Below, one piece after another: positions 6,048 through 11,389 of a stretch of DNA of 11,389 nucleotides (its first letter is position 1; every line of letters starts with the position of its first letter). This DNA is from an uncultured Christensenellaceae bacterium. Its GTDB lineage: Bacteria; Bacillota_A; Clostridia; Christensenellales; UBA3700. The DNA lies in the NCBI GenBank assembly GCA_944381335.1, contig CALWKT010000118.1:1-11389 (forward strand). Direction: 5' to 3'. Position numbers and translations under genes: made by a program. Below the pieces are notes generated by a model. It did no database searches. It saw nothing but the letters and a program-made list of their open reading frames with translations, and had not been told where the DNA came from.

Positions 6048-6227
6048 TTAGTCTTCTTTTACCAACGTAATGTTGATAATCGAATCGATAGTATTGGAAA
6101 AACCGAAACATTTGTTGATTTCCCAGGTACTTTCGCTCTGTGCCACAACTTTCCAACCCTGAGCAGCAAGAGCATTGAGCTTCTTTTCTGCTTCTTTGGG
6201 TACACACTGCAAAATTGTATACTTCAT
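6048..6227 (-). CDS. DUF4177-like small protein, 59 residues
   Basis: A short ORF with excellent signals: AAGGAGG (6234-6240) six bases before the ATG and a consensus promoter at 6258-6286. The protein opens with M-K-Y-T-I-L-Q and continues with a helix L-N-A-L-A-A-Q-G-W-K-V-V, the pattern of DUF4177 and related small proteins (helix ending in L-x-x-x-G-W-x-x-V). It ends in a beta strand, ITLVKED. No membrane segment. Function of the family is unknown. It is followed by a terminator-like hairpin and then the acyltransferase gene. That this is a real gene is well supported by its signals; the family link is from motif recognition only. Confidence 0.75.
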   Translation of the reverse strand: MKYTILQCVPKEAEKKLNALAAQGWKVVAQSESTWEINKCFGFSNTIDSIINITLVKED

Positions 6228-6257
6228 AACTTTCCTCCTTTGTTTATTAATAGTTAT

Positions 6258-6286
6258 ATTTTATACCCTGCAGCTATTTTTGTCAA
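6258..6286 (-). promoter_or_regulatory. Promoter of the DUF4177-like gene and acyltransferase
   Basis: Leftward TTGACA (6281-6286), 17-base spacer, TAAAAT (6258-6263). The surrounding 6240-6420 is markedly A/T-rich and holds two divergent promoters and nothing else that I can see. Confidence 0.75.
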
Positions 6287-6382
6287 TATTGTTAACAAAA
6301 ATTTTTTGTATAAGACATTTGTGTAATATCTTGCATTTGTACATTTTTAAACACGTACACAAAACAAAATCAAATACACATA

Positions 6383-6411
6383 TTGACAACTTCTGTTCAG
6401 GGTGTTTTAAT
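6383..6411 (+). promoter_or_regulatory. Promoter of the cytidylate-kinase-like gene
   Basis: TTGACA (6383-6388), 17-base spacer, TTTAAT (6406-6411). A perfect TATAAT at 6411-6416 overlaps but would need a 22-base spacer. The start of the gene is about 30 bases downstream. Confidence 0.6.
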
Positions 6412-6442
6412 ATAATCAGAGACTATGATAAGGAGAGGAAAA

Positions 6443-7054
6443 ATGGATAAAGTCATCACAATAAGCCGTCAGTTCGGCAGCGGAGGCAGAGAATTCGGCA
6501 TAAAGCTTGCTCAGGAACTGGGCATCCCCTTTTACGACAAAGAACTGATCGCCCTTGCGGCGCAGGGCACAGCGATGTGCGAAGAATTCCTGCAGCATCA
6601 CGAAGAAAGCGCGCCCTCGATGCTTTCGGGCGTGTTCTATTCCACGTATTTCATGCCCATGTCAGATCAGATCTACATAGCGCAAAGCAACGCGATAAAA
6701 GAACTGGCGAAGAAAGGTCCGTGCGTTATTCTTGGCAGATGCGCGGACGCGATCCTCGAAGATTCTGTCAAGATCTTCGTGCACGCAGATCTCAAGAAAC
6801 GCGTGGCGCGCAAGAACGCGCTCAATCTGGGCATCGAACCTGAAAAAATGGAAGCCCACGTCAAGAAGATCGACAAGAAGCGCAAGAAATATTATGAGTT
6901 TTACACCTATCAGAAATGGGGCATGGCAGAAAATCACAACCTCTGCCTCGACAGCGGACAGATCGGCATAGACGGTTGCGTAAAGACCACTCTCGCCTAC
7001 CTTGCGAGCATCGACGATCACACCGATCTCGAAAATCCCGGCATTCACGGCTGA
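6443..7054 (+). CDS. Cytidylate-kinase-like family protein
   Basis: A 203-residue soluble protein of the cytidylate-kinase-like family common in Clostridia. The N-terminus carries I-T-I-S-R-Q-F-G-S-G-G-R-E-F-G (residues 5-19), a variant nucleotide-binding loop that lacks the GKS/T end of a classical Walker A. Then come P-F-Y-D-K-E-L-I (29-36), a V-I-L-G-R-C-A-D strand (95-102), a lid-like basic helix region with K-K-x-x-A-R-K (about 118-124) and K-K-I-D-K-K-R-K-K-Y (141-150), and a closing L-C-L-D-S-G-Q-I-G-I-D (167-177). Nucleoside monophosphate kinase activity is expected from the fold, but the substrate of this branch is not established, so the symbol cmk is not used. The start is the ATG at 6443 behind AGGAGAGG (6431-6438); an ATG at 6425 lies before that site. 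Own promoter and terminator suggest a single-gene unit. Confidence 0.88.
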   Translation: MDKVITISRQFGSGGREFGIKLAQELGIPFYDKELIALAAQGTAMCEEFLQHHEESAPSMLSGVFYSTYFMPMSDQIYIAQSNAIKELAKKGPCVILGRCADAILEDSVKIFVHADLKKRVARKNALNLGIEPEKMEAHVKKIDKKRKKYYEFYTYQKWGMAENHNLCLDSGQIGIDGCVKTTLAYLASIDDHTDLENPGIHG

Positions 7055-7080
7055 TACGGCACGACCGCAGAAGAAAACGC

Positions 7081-7109
7081 AAGCCGCGCTCTGACAGCGC
7101 GGCTTTTTT
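7081..7109 (+). terminator. Intrinsic terminator of the cytidylate-kinase-like gene
   Basis: AAGCCGCGC (7081-7089) and GCGCGGCTT (7097-7105) pair perfectly around TCTGACA, followed by further T to 7109. It lies 26 bases past the stop. Confidence 0.95.
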
Positions 7110-7197
7110 GCCGAGTTTAAAACGTACTCACTCTTCGCCCGTTTAATTTACGCTTCGGACGGCGGGCGGTTTATTCGCCGGGAAACTCCGACTGTTT

Positions 7198-7226
7198 AAA
7201 AAAACGCGGCATATCACTGTGCCGCG
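7198..7226 (-). terminator. Intrinsic terminator of the sodium symporter gene
   Basis: CGCGGCA (7205-7211) pairs with TGCCGCG (7220-7226), and seven T follow leftward. With the hairpin at 7081-7109 it forms a convergent terminator pair. The bases between (7110-7197) show nothing else. Confidence 0.9.
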
Positions 7227-7250
7227 CTTAGTATTTATCGGAAACCTGTC

Positions 7251-8684
7251 TTACAGACCTATAATGTTGAATATAAGTATGAGAAGCATACACACAGGCG
7301 CAACGAACCTTATCATAACGGTAAAATATCTGTCTCTGAAGCTGTTTACCCTCAGCCCTATTTCGTCCTTGATCGCCCTGAAGTTGACGAAATAACCGGC
7401 TATCACGCACGTTCCGATCGCAACGAGAGGCATAAGTATGCTGTTGCTGACATAATCGAAAATGTCAAGAAGCGTCATATCTCCTATCGAAAGCACTTTG
7501 AGCACCCCGAAACCGAGCGCCGAAGGTATGCCGAGAAGGAGCACCACGCCGAAGACGACGAGACATGCCACCCATCTTTTCATACCCAGATTTTCTCTCA
7601 GCACCGCGACGATCGCCTCGATCAGCGATATCGCCGACGTAAGCGCAGCAAACAGTACAAGCAGGAAGAACAGCGCGCCGATTATGCCTGCGCCCGGGAT
7701 CTGGCTGAATACGTTGGGCAGAGACACGAACATGAGCGTAGGGCCGCTGCTCTGCATCACGTCTGTCGGAGAGGAAGCGAACGCGAACACGGACGGAATG
7801 ATGATCAGTCCGGCGACAATAGCGAAACATGTGTCGAAAACGCTTATCTGACGCGCGGACTTCTGAATGTCGGCGTCTTTTTTCATATACGAGCCGTATG
7901 TGATCATAATACACATCGCGAGAGACATCGAATAAAACAACTGCCCCAGCGCGGCAAGGAAAACTTCCGCGATATTTACGCCTTCGAGTTTGGGCACGAG
8001 AAAATACTTCACGCCCTCAAGCGCGCCTTTCTGACACATTGCAAAAATGGCAAGACCCACCGAAAGTACGGCGAGAAGAGGCATCAGTATCTTTCCTATC
8101 TTCTCGATTCCCTTCTGCACGCCGAAAATTACGACCGCAAAAGACAGCAAAGCGAATACGATGAAAAACACTATCGGCTGCCACGGCGAAGAAATGAAAT
8201 TGTTGAAATAAAGCGCGGCGTTCTCTCCCGTCATAGCGCCGGTCGTGCCGTCGCCGGAAATATAAGCGAACAGATATTTCGTGACCCAGCCGCCGATAAC
8301 GCAGTAGTAAGGCACGATCATCACCGGGACGACAAGGCTGACGAACCCGAACCATTTCGTCTTTTTGTTGAGCTTGGAGAATGCGCCGATGACGTCCTTC
8401 CCCGTCAGTCTCCCGATCCCTATTTCAAGCACGAGCAGGCTGAAACCGAAAGTGACCGCGAGCGCGATATAGACGAGCAAAAAGATCCCGCCGCCGTATT
8501 TTGCGGCAAGATAAGGAAATCTCCAGAGGTTGCCGAGACCCACCGCGGAACCTGCCGCCGCCAGCACGAAGCCTATCTTGCTGGTAAAGCCCTTGTGCTT
8601 TGCGACTTTTAATTGCTCTCCCGCGCCCTGTCCGACATTGTCTGAAATCTCCTCAGAGACAATTGCGTTCTGTTCATCCTGCAT
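7251..8684 (-). CDS. Neurotransmitter:sodium symporter (NSS/SLC6, LeuT fold) family transporter
   Basis: A 477-residue membrane protein of the length usual for bacterial NSS proteins. After a polar N-terminus of about 30 residues comes the diagnostic TM1 with its unwound centre, A-G-S-A-V-G-L-G-N-L-W-R-F-P (44-57), which in LeuT forms the sodium and substrate sites, then Y-G-G-G-I-F-L-L-V-Y at the TM2 start. An aromatic-rich TM3 region contains V-P-Y-Y-C-V-I-G-G-W, and a TM6-like L-F-Y-S-M-S-L-A-M lies mid-protein. About 11-12 membrane segments can be placed. The family imports amino acids or related amines with sodium; the substrate cannot be read from the sequence. The ATG at 8684 follows GGAGGG. 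It has its own promoter and terminator. Confidence 0.95.
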   Translation of the reverse strand: MQDEQNAIVSEEISDNVGQGAGEQLKVAKHKGFTSKIGFVLAAAGSAVGLGNLWRFPYLAAKYGGGIFLLVYIALAVTFGFSLLVLEIGIGRLTGKDVIGAFSKLNKKTKWFGFVSLVVPVMIVPYYCVIGGWVTKYLFAYISGDGTTGAMTGENAALYFNNFISSPWQPIVFFIVFALLSFAVVIFGVQKGIEKIGKILMPLLAVLSVGLAIFAMCQKGALEGVKYFLVPKLEGVNIAEVFLAALGQLFYSMSLAMCIMITYGSYMKKDADIQKSARQISVFDTCFAIVAGLIIIPSVFAFASSPTDVMQSSGPTLMFVSLPNVFSQIPGAGIIGALFFLLVLFAALTSAISLIEAIVAVLRENLGMKRWVACLVVFGVVLLLGIPSALGFGVLKVLSIGDMTLLDIFDYVSNSILMPLVAIGTCVIAGYFVNFRAIKDEIGLRVNSFRDRYFTVMIRFVAPVCMLLILIFNIIGL

Positions 8685-8714
8685 ATGCTCCCTCCGGATG
8701 GTAGGTGTTTTACT

Positions 8715-8743
8715 ATTTTACCAGTAATATCCTTATTTAGCAA
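8715..8743 (-). promoter_or_regulatory. Promoter of the sodium symporter gene
   Basis: Leftward TTGCTA (8738-8743), 17-base spacer, TAAAAT (8715-8720) with TGG directly before it (extended -10), about 30 bases upstream of the ATG. Confidence 0.6.
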
Positions 8744-8818
8744 CTCAAAACACGGAATTTTGGCTTTTTATACCATAAAGTGTTACCTTGATGTGATTTT
8801 TTAAACGGTCGGATGATG

Positions 8819-8841
8819 AAAAAAGGCGGCTTTCGCCGCCT
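8819..8841 (-). terminator. Intrinsic terminator of the 238-residue protein gene
   Basis: AGGCGGC (8824-8830) and GCCGCCT (8835-8841) pair around a four-base loop (GAAA on the transcribed strand), and six T follow leftward. It lies 30 bases past the stop of the upstream gene and before the symporter promoter. Confidence 0.93.
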
Positions 8842-8871
8842 CAGGTTTGCACAATATCCTGAATTTTTTTG

Positions 8872-9588
8872 TCATATCAGTGCGTATGTCTGCATAAGCG
8901 CCTGCATCCCGTCAAGATAAGAATAAGCGCTGCGGTAGCCGTCCATCACAGATCTGAGACCGAGCCACACCACTTTCACCATCTTCGCGCTTGCGATCTC
9001 GAAAGCGTAATAAAGCCCTTCAAGCATTGTTATGTAATCGTCCTTAGTCTCATCTGAAAGTCTTTCGTCCGAAACGACAAGTTCCGTCAAAGACGTGATA
9101 TATGGCACGACGTTTTCCTTGACGATGTCCTGAACGACGAAATCTCCCTCTCCGAATCTCGCCTGTTTGTCGTCCTCCTTCTCGTCCAGCACGTTTTTGA
9201 ACGCAAGCACGTATGCCGCGATCACGCTGTTGCAGAACATCCTGAAGGACTGATCTATGTCGTCAGATTTAAAAAAAGTCTTGAGGAATTTGTGCAGGCT
9301 CTGAGTCCCTCTGTCAAACTCGTACAGAAGCCCGGTGACGAGCGCGACTACTCCCCTCGAAGACGCGGGAAGCTTGAAGGAATTGCCGACTATCGCCGCC
9401 TGGAACTCCTTCTTGTAATCCACCCCCGTGTTGCATTTTGCGACGTAACCCATAAGCGACGGATTCGCGGCAAGATAACGCAAAATCCCTTTTATCGCGT
9501 TGCCCGCCATAATAAATCTGCCCTTGGAAAAATCGTTGCACCTGGCAACGAGCCCGGTATACGCCTGCATCACGCTTTCGTTTGCCAT
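8872..9588 (-). CDS. Unrecognised 238-residue protein, probably all-helical and soluble
   Basis: I do not recognise this protein. It is a clean ORF with GAGGAG (about 9594-9599) before the ATG, a near-perfect promoter (9638-9666) and a strong terminator, so it is clearly a gene. No signal peptide, convincing membrane segment, Cys cluster, P-loop or helix-turn-helix is visible. It reads as a chain of amphipathic helices, with a Gly-containing N-terminal part (residues 1-85), a Phe- and Lys-rich central part (S-L-H-K-F-L-K-T-F-F-K-S near residue 97), a charged stretch with D-E-K-E-D-D-K-Q (about 134-141) and a hydrophobic, Tyr- and Met-rich C-terminal quarter. No neighbour on the same strand suggests a role. 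A lineage-specific conserved protein is the best description. Confidence 0.85.
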   Translation of the reverse strand: MANESVMQAYTGLVARCNDFSKGRFIMAGNAIKGILRYLAANPSLMGYVAKCNTGVDYKKEFQAAIVGNSFKLPASSRGVVALVTGLLYEFDRGTQSLHKFLKTFFKSDDIDQSFRMFCNSVIAAYVLAFKNVLDEKEDDKQARFGEGDFVVQDIVKENVVPYITSLTELVVSDERLSDETKDDYITMLEGLYYAFEIASAKMVKVVWLGLRSVMDGYRSAYSYLDGMQALMQTYALI

Positions 9589-9637
9589 AAAATCTCCTCT
9601 TCACTCCTGCGCGGAGTAATAATAACCTTATTTATAT

Positions 9638-9666
9638 ATTATACCCTTGCGGAGCGAGTATTGCAA
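9638..9666 (-). promoter_or_regulatory. Promoter of the 238-residue protein gene
   Basis: Leftward TTGCAA (9661-9666), 17-base spacer, perfect TATAAT (9638-9643). It is divergent from the HPr-like gene promoter, which has the same -35 box, spacer length and -10 box; the two -35 boxes are 80 bases apart. Confidence 0.8.
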
Positions 9667-9746
9667 GCAAATCAGGCTCGCCGTTCTCTCTTGCCACACA
9701 AATACGCCCCTGAAAATGTAAAATTTTGAGAAAATCGTTTAAACCA

Positions 9747-9775
9747 TTGCAAAAGCGCCGAGGTTTAATTATAAT
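9747..9775 (+). promoter_or_regulatory. Promoter of the HPr-like / DUF4364 unit
   Basis: TTGCAA (9747-9752), 17-base spacer, perfect TATAAT (9770-9775), about 30 bases upstream of the HPr-like ATG. Confidence 0.8.
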
Positions 9776-9806
9776 ATTTAAGAACAATTTTTTCGGAGTG
9801 TACATT

Positions 9807-10037
9807 ATGAAATCAGTAAGTTTGCTTCTCAACACGACCGAGAGCGTTAAAAAATTCGTCAACATCATATCCGCGTACGACTATGACGCTGACATAAGGA
9901 GCGGCAGATACGTCGTCGACGCGAAATCCATCCTCGGTCTTTTCTCTCTCGACCTCAACAAACCCGTAGTTCTCGAAATTTACAGTTCCGACTGCGACGA
10001 TCTTCTCGAACAACTCACCCCGTTCATTTACGTCTGA
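9807..10037 (+). CDS. HPr-like protein lacking the phosphorylatable histidine
   Basis: A 76-residue protein, slightly shorter than PTS HPr (about 85-88). The second half matches HPr: Y-D-A-D-I (26-30), then V-D-A-K-S-I-L-G-L-F-S-L (37-48), equivalent to the N-L-K-S-I-M-G-V-M-S-L region of HPr, and an L-E-I-Y-S strand. The Ser of that motif (Ser41) aligns with Ser46, the HPr kinase target. The active-site region is gone: where HPr has G-I-H-A-R-P, this protein reads T-T-E-S-V-K, so phosphotransfer from enzyme I through His15 is not possible. A binding or regulatory role is more likely than carrier function. The start at 9807 has CGGAG (9794-9798) at 8 bases; an earlier in-frame start (9726) lies upstream of the promoter. 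It forms a two-gene unit with the DUF4364 gene five bases downstream. Confidence 0.82.
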   Translation: MKSVSLLLNTTESVKKFVNIISAYDYDADIRSGRYVVDAKSILGLFSLDLNKPVVLEIYSSDCDDLLEQLTPFIYV

Positions 10038-10042
10038 TAACC

Positions 10043-10561
10043 ATGCTCGACGCTAAAGCCCTCAACAAAGTCATTCTTCTTTTCATTTTCGACAAAATGG
10101 AAGTCGCGATGAAAGAAGACATAATAATCGAAATGGCAGTCTCCAACGAGTGGCTGGCGTATATTGATGCAAAAGAGAGTTTTTCAGAACTGGCTTCAAG
10201 CGATTTTCTGACCAACGTTTCTCCGCGCGGAACGATCGCGCACTACTCGATCACGAGCGACGGCAGAGAATGTCTGCAACATTTCTACACGGAGATCCCC
10301 TCTTCCCTGCGCGACGCGATCACCGAACACGTCAAGAAAAACAGGCTTATTTACAGGAGAAAACAGGATTATTCTTCAGACTACTACAAGAATTCGGACG
10401 GCAGTTACACCGTGTTACTCAAGATAGAGAGCGTGACCGTTCCTCTGCTCGAACTCAAACTCAACGTCCAGAACAGAAACACCGCGAAATGGCTGTTCAA
10501 GCACTGGTCAGACAAAGCCCTGAACATATACGAACTGATTCACGACAATCTCGTTGAATGA
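10043..10561 (+). CDS. DUF4364 family protein
   Basis: A 172-residue soluble protein. Its N-terminus, L-N-K-V-I-L-L-F-I-F-D-K-M (8-20), followed by a helix pair and S-F-S-E-L-A-S-S-D-F-L, resembles the winged-helix-like beginning of DUF4364 proteins, found mainly in Clostridia and of unknown function. The middle (about 62-76) has a strand-turn-helix G-T-I-A-H-Y-S-I-T-S-D-G-R-E like the wing of such domains, and the C-terminal half is predicted mixed strand and helix with V-L-L-K-I-E-S and L-E-L-K-L-N-V. It could therefore be a DNA-binding regulator, which is inference. The ATG is five bases past the HPr-like stop and has no visible ribosome binding site, so translation is probably coupled. 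A strong terminator follows. Confidence 0.85.
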   Translation: MLDAKALNKVILLFIFDKMEVAMKEDIIIEMAVSNEWLAYIDAKESFSELASSDFLTNVSPRGTIAHYSITSDGRECLQHFYTEIPSSLRDAITEHVKKNRLIYRRKQDYSSDYYKNSDGSYTVLLKIESVTVPLLELKLNVQNRNTAKWLFKHWSDKALNIYELIHDNLVE

Positions 10562-10584
10562 CTTACCGTTCATATCGACGCCAC

Positions 10585-10616
10585 ATCCCGCTGCCGCCAG
10601 GCACCGGGATTTTTTT
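10585..10616 (+). terminator. Intrinsic terminator of the HPr-like / DUF4364 unit
   Basis: ATCCCG (10585-10590) pairs with CGGGAT (10605-10610), with an inner TGCC/GGCA stem around GCCA, a single C-C mismatch between the two stems, and a run of T to 10616. Confidence 0.9.
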
Positions 10617-10619
10617 AAC

Positions 10620-10652
10620 AAAAAAACCCGATCCGCATAAGCGAACCGGGTT
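10620..10652 (-). terminator. Intrinsic terminator of the zinc-ribbon gene
   Basis: Read leftward, AACCCGGTTCGC, loop TTAT and GCGGATCGGGTT give a 12-bp stem with two G-T wobbles, followed by a T-run to 10620. It is directly back-to-back with the rightward terminator, only three bases apart. Confidence 0.88.
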
Positions 10653-10682
10653 TCGTTGATCGTATTATTATAGAGATTTATA

Positions 10683-11087
10683 TCAGCCGTCGTTTCTGAC
10701 TCTGACTCCGCACACGTTGCAGAACTTTGCGTCCGCGTCCAGCTCTGCGCCGCAGTTCACGCATTTCCTGACGGTGGGTTTGCCGCACTTGCGACAGAAT
10801 TTGCTTCCCGGAGGATTGATCTCTCCGCAGTACTCGCAACATATCGGCTTAGGCGCGTCATCTTTTTTTGCTTTTTTCGTGCCGATCGCCGCCGCAGCTA
10901 CTCCGGCGAACGCGAGCGCTGTCCCGACGACGGAAAGAACGGTTGCCGCCGATGTATTTTCAGCCCCGACGATAAACATGACGACCCCCGCCAGCGTGGC
11001 TATCAGCCCTATGACGGCGACCGCAAGCCCGGCTACACGCATGACCGCTCTGAAATCGGTTTCTTTATTTTCCGTTTTCTGATTCAT
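10683..11087 (-). CDS. Membrane protein with two C-terminal zinc ribbons
   Basis: A 134-residue protein. After a polar N-terminus it has two hydrophobic segments (about residues 17-41 and 47-69), an Ala/Gly-rich hairpin in the membrane, then a short basic linker (K-K-A-K-K) and two zinc ribbons of the C-x-x-C type. The first has Cys84, Cys87, Cys98 and Cys101, with G-S-K-F-C-R-K-C-G; the second has Cys109, Cys112, Cys123 and Cys126, with A-K-F-C-N-V-C-G. Such double ribbons are common at the ends of Clostridial membrane proteins, usually N-terminal; here they are C-terminal. They probably mediate protein contacts on the cytosolic side; function unknown. The start is the ATG at 11087 with GAGG (11096-11099) at eight bases; a TTG two codons earlier is too close to that site. 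A consensus promoter precedes it. Confidence 0.85.
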   Translation of the reverse strand: MNQKTENKETDFRAVMRVAGLAVAVIGLIATLAGVVMFIVGAENTSAATVLSVVGTALAFAGVAAAAIGTKKAKKDDAPKPICCEYCGEINPPGSKFCRKCGKPTVRKCVNCGAELDADAKFCNVCGVRVRNDG

Positions 11088-11111
11088 AATCAAACCTCAC
11101 GCTTTTTCTTT

Positions 11112-11140
11112 ATTATATAGCAAGGGGAATACTCTGTCAA
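11112..11140 (-). promoter_or_regulatory. Consensus promoter of the zinc-ribbon gene
   Basis: Leftward TTGACA (11135-11140), 17-base spacer, TATAAT (11112-11117): a full match to the sigma-A consensus, 24 bases upstream of the ATG. Confidence 0.88.
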
Positions 11141-11201
11141 TATCGAGCCTGCGCAAAAGCGCCTTGCGGCATATTTGCCGGAGCCTTTCACTCAAAGACG
11201 T

Positions 11202-11389
11202 TCAGGCGGTTTTTTCTACGCTCTCCCCTCCTGCCGAGACAGGCTCTTTTTCCGCCGTTTTTCCTTCGTCCCTCGCCTTGATTATCGGGAGATAGTAAGC
11301 GACGTGTTCTTTTATGCCGTAGAAGTTGAGCGGCAGAGTGTCTTTTTCTCTCAGATATCTTTTATACGAGCCGCCGCCCCACGGCGATC
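11202..11389 (-). CDS. Unrecognised protein, C-terminal fragment (cut by window edge)
   Basis: The leftward frame ending in TGA at 11202-11204 is open to the window edge and gives 61 residues. The first part, P-W-G-G-G-S-Y-K-R-Y-L followed by L-P-L-N-F-Y-G-I-K-E-H-V-A-Y-Y-L-P, looks like the end of a folded domain with conserved Trp, Gly and aromatic residues. The last 25 residues or so are Ala/Gly/Glu/Lys/Ser-rich and look disordered, like the tail of the permease in this window. The other two leftward frames close quickly at the window edge. I do not recognise the family. No clear terminator follows; the 60 bases before the zinc-ribbon promoter hold only short imperfect repeats. Confidence 0.6.
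   Translation of the reverse strand, partial: SPWGGGSYKRYLREKDTLPLNFYGIKEHVAYYLPIIKARDEGKTAEKEPVSAGGESVEKTA

Noticed and set aside
6577..7146. Arg/Ser-rich rightward ORFs within and after the cytidylate-kinase-like gene
   Set aside because: Out-of-frame shadows of the real gene without start signals; one runs through the terminator.
1..11389. CRISPR array, tRNA, prophage or defence cluster
   Set aside because: No regularly spaced repeats, no tRNA-like cloverleaf ends and no nuclease, toxin or phage modules were seen apart from the IS30 end and an ordinary EEP-fold enzyme.

Overview
The window is ordinary-density bacterial chromosome of mixed base composition. It has about ten chromosomal genes, near-consensus sigma-A type promoters (TTGACA or TTGCAA with a 17-base spacer to TATAAT), strong GGAGG-type ribosome binding sites and many compact intrinsic terminators. 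DUF4364, a cytidylate-kinase-like protein, an HPr-like protein without the catalytic His, a DUF4177-like small protein and NSS and NCS2 transporters together point to a Bacillota genome, most likely class Clostridia and perhaps a gut lineage. The genus cannot be named from the sequence.

Layout. The left edge (1-117, +) is the C-terminal end of an IS30-family transposase. Next come a UUCG-loop terminator and three leftward genes: a TetR regulator (221-796), a DUF1294 membrane protein (987-1265) and a membrane-anchored endonuclease/exonuclease/phosphatase-fold enzyme (1262-2356). The last two overlap by 4 bases. A 21-base inverted repeat (866-886) upstream of tetR is a candidate operator. A leftward NCS2 uracil-type permease (2497-4071) follows.

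The most interesting region is the permease leader (4072-4256). A promoter is followed by an unlisted 37-codon leader ORF with its own ribosome binding site. Its codons run through a 17-base pyrimidine tract and then through an intrinsic terminator, and its stop codon abuts the permease ribosome binding site. This is the architecture of UTP-sensing, translation-coupled attenuation known from enterobacterial pyrBI, here in front of a pyrimidine permease in what looks like a Clostridium-type genome, where PyrR control would be the usual expectation.

Further right are an aldo/keto reductase (4435-5286), a PlsC-type acyltransferase (5417-6010) and a 59-residue DUF4177-like protein (6048-6227), all leftward. 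The acyltransferase ATG sits directly after a terminator-like hairpin and has no visible ribosome binding site. A rightward cytidylate-kinase-like gene (6443-7054) converges on a leftward NSS/SLC6-type sodium symporter (7251-8684), with a terminator for each. An unrecognised 238-residue protein (8872-9588, leftward) is divergent from a rightward pair, an HPr-like protein (9807-10037) and a DUF4364 protein (10043-10561). That pair converges on a leftward two-TM double-zinc-ribbon protein (10683-11087). The right edge holds the C-terminal end of an unrecognised leftward protein.

The genes look like housekeeping and transport functions in short independent transcription units rather than one pathway or a defence island. 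No CRISPR array, tRNA, rRNA or prophage module is visible. The only gene-free stretch over 300 bases, 4072-4434, is filled by the permease leader and the reductase terminator.
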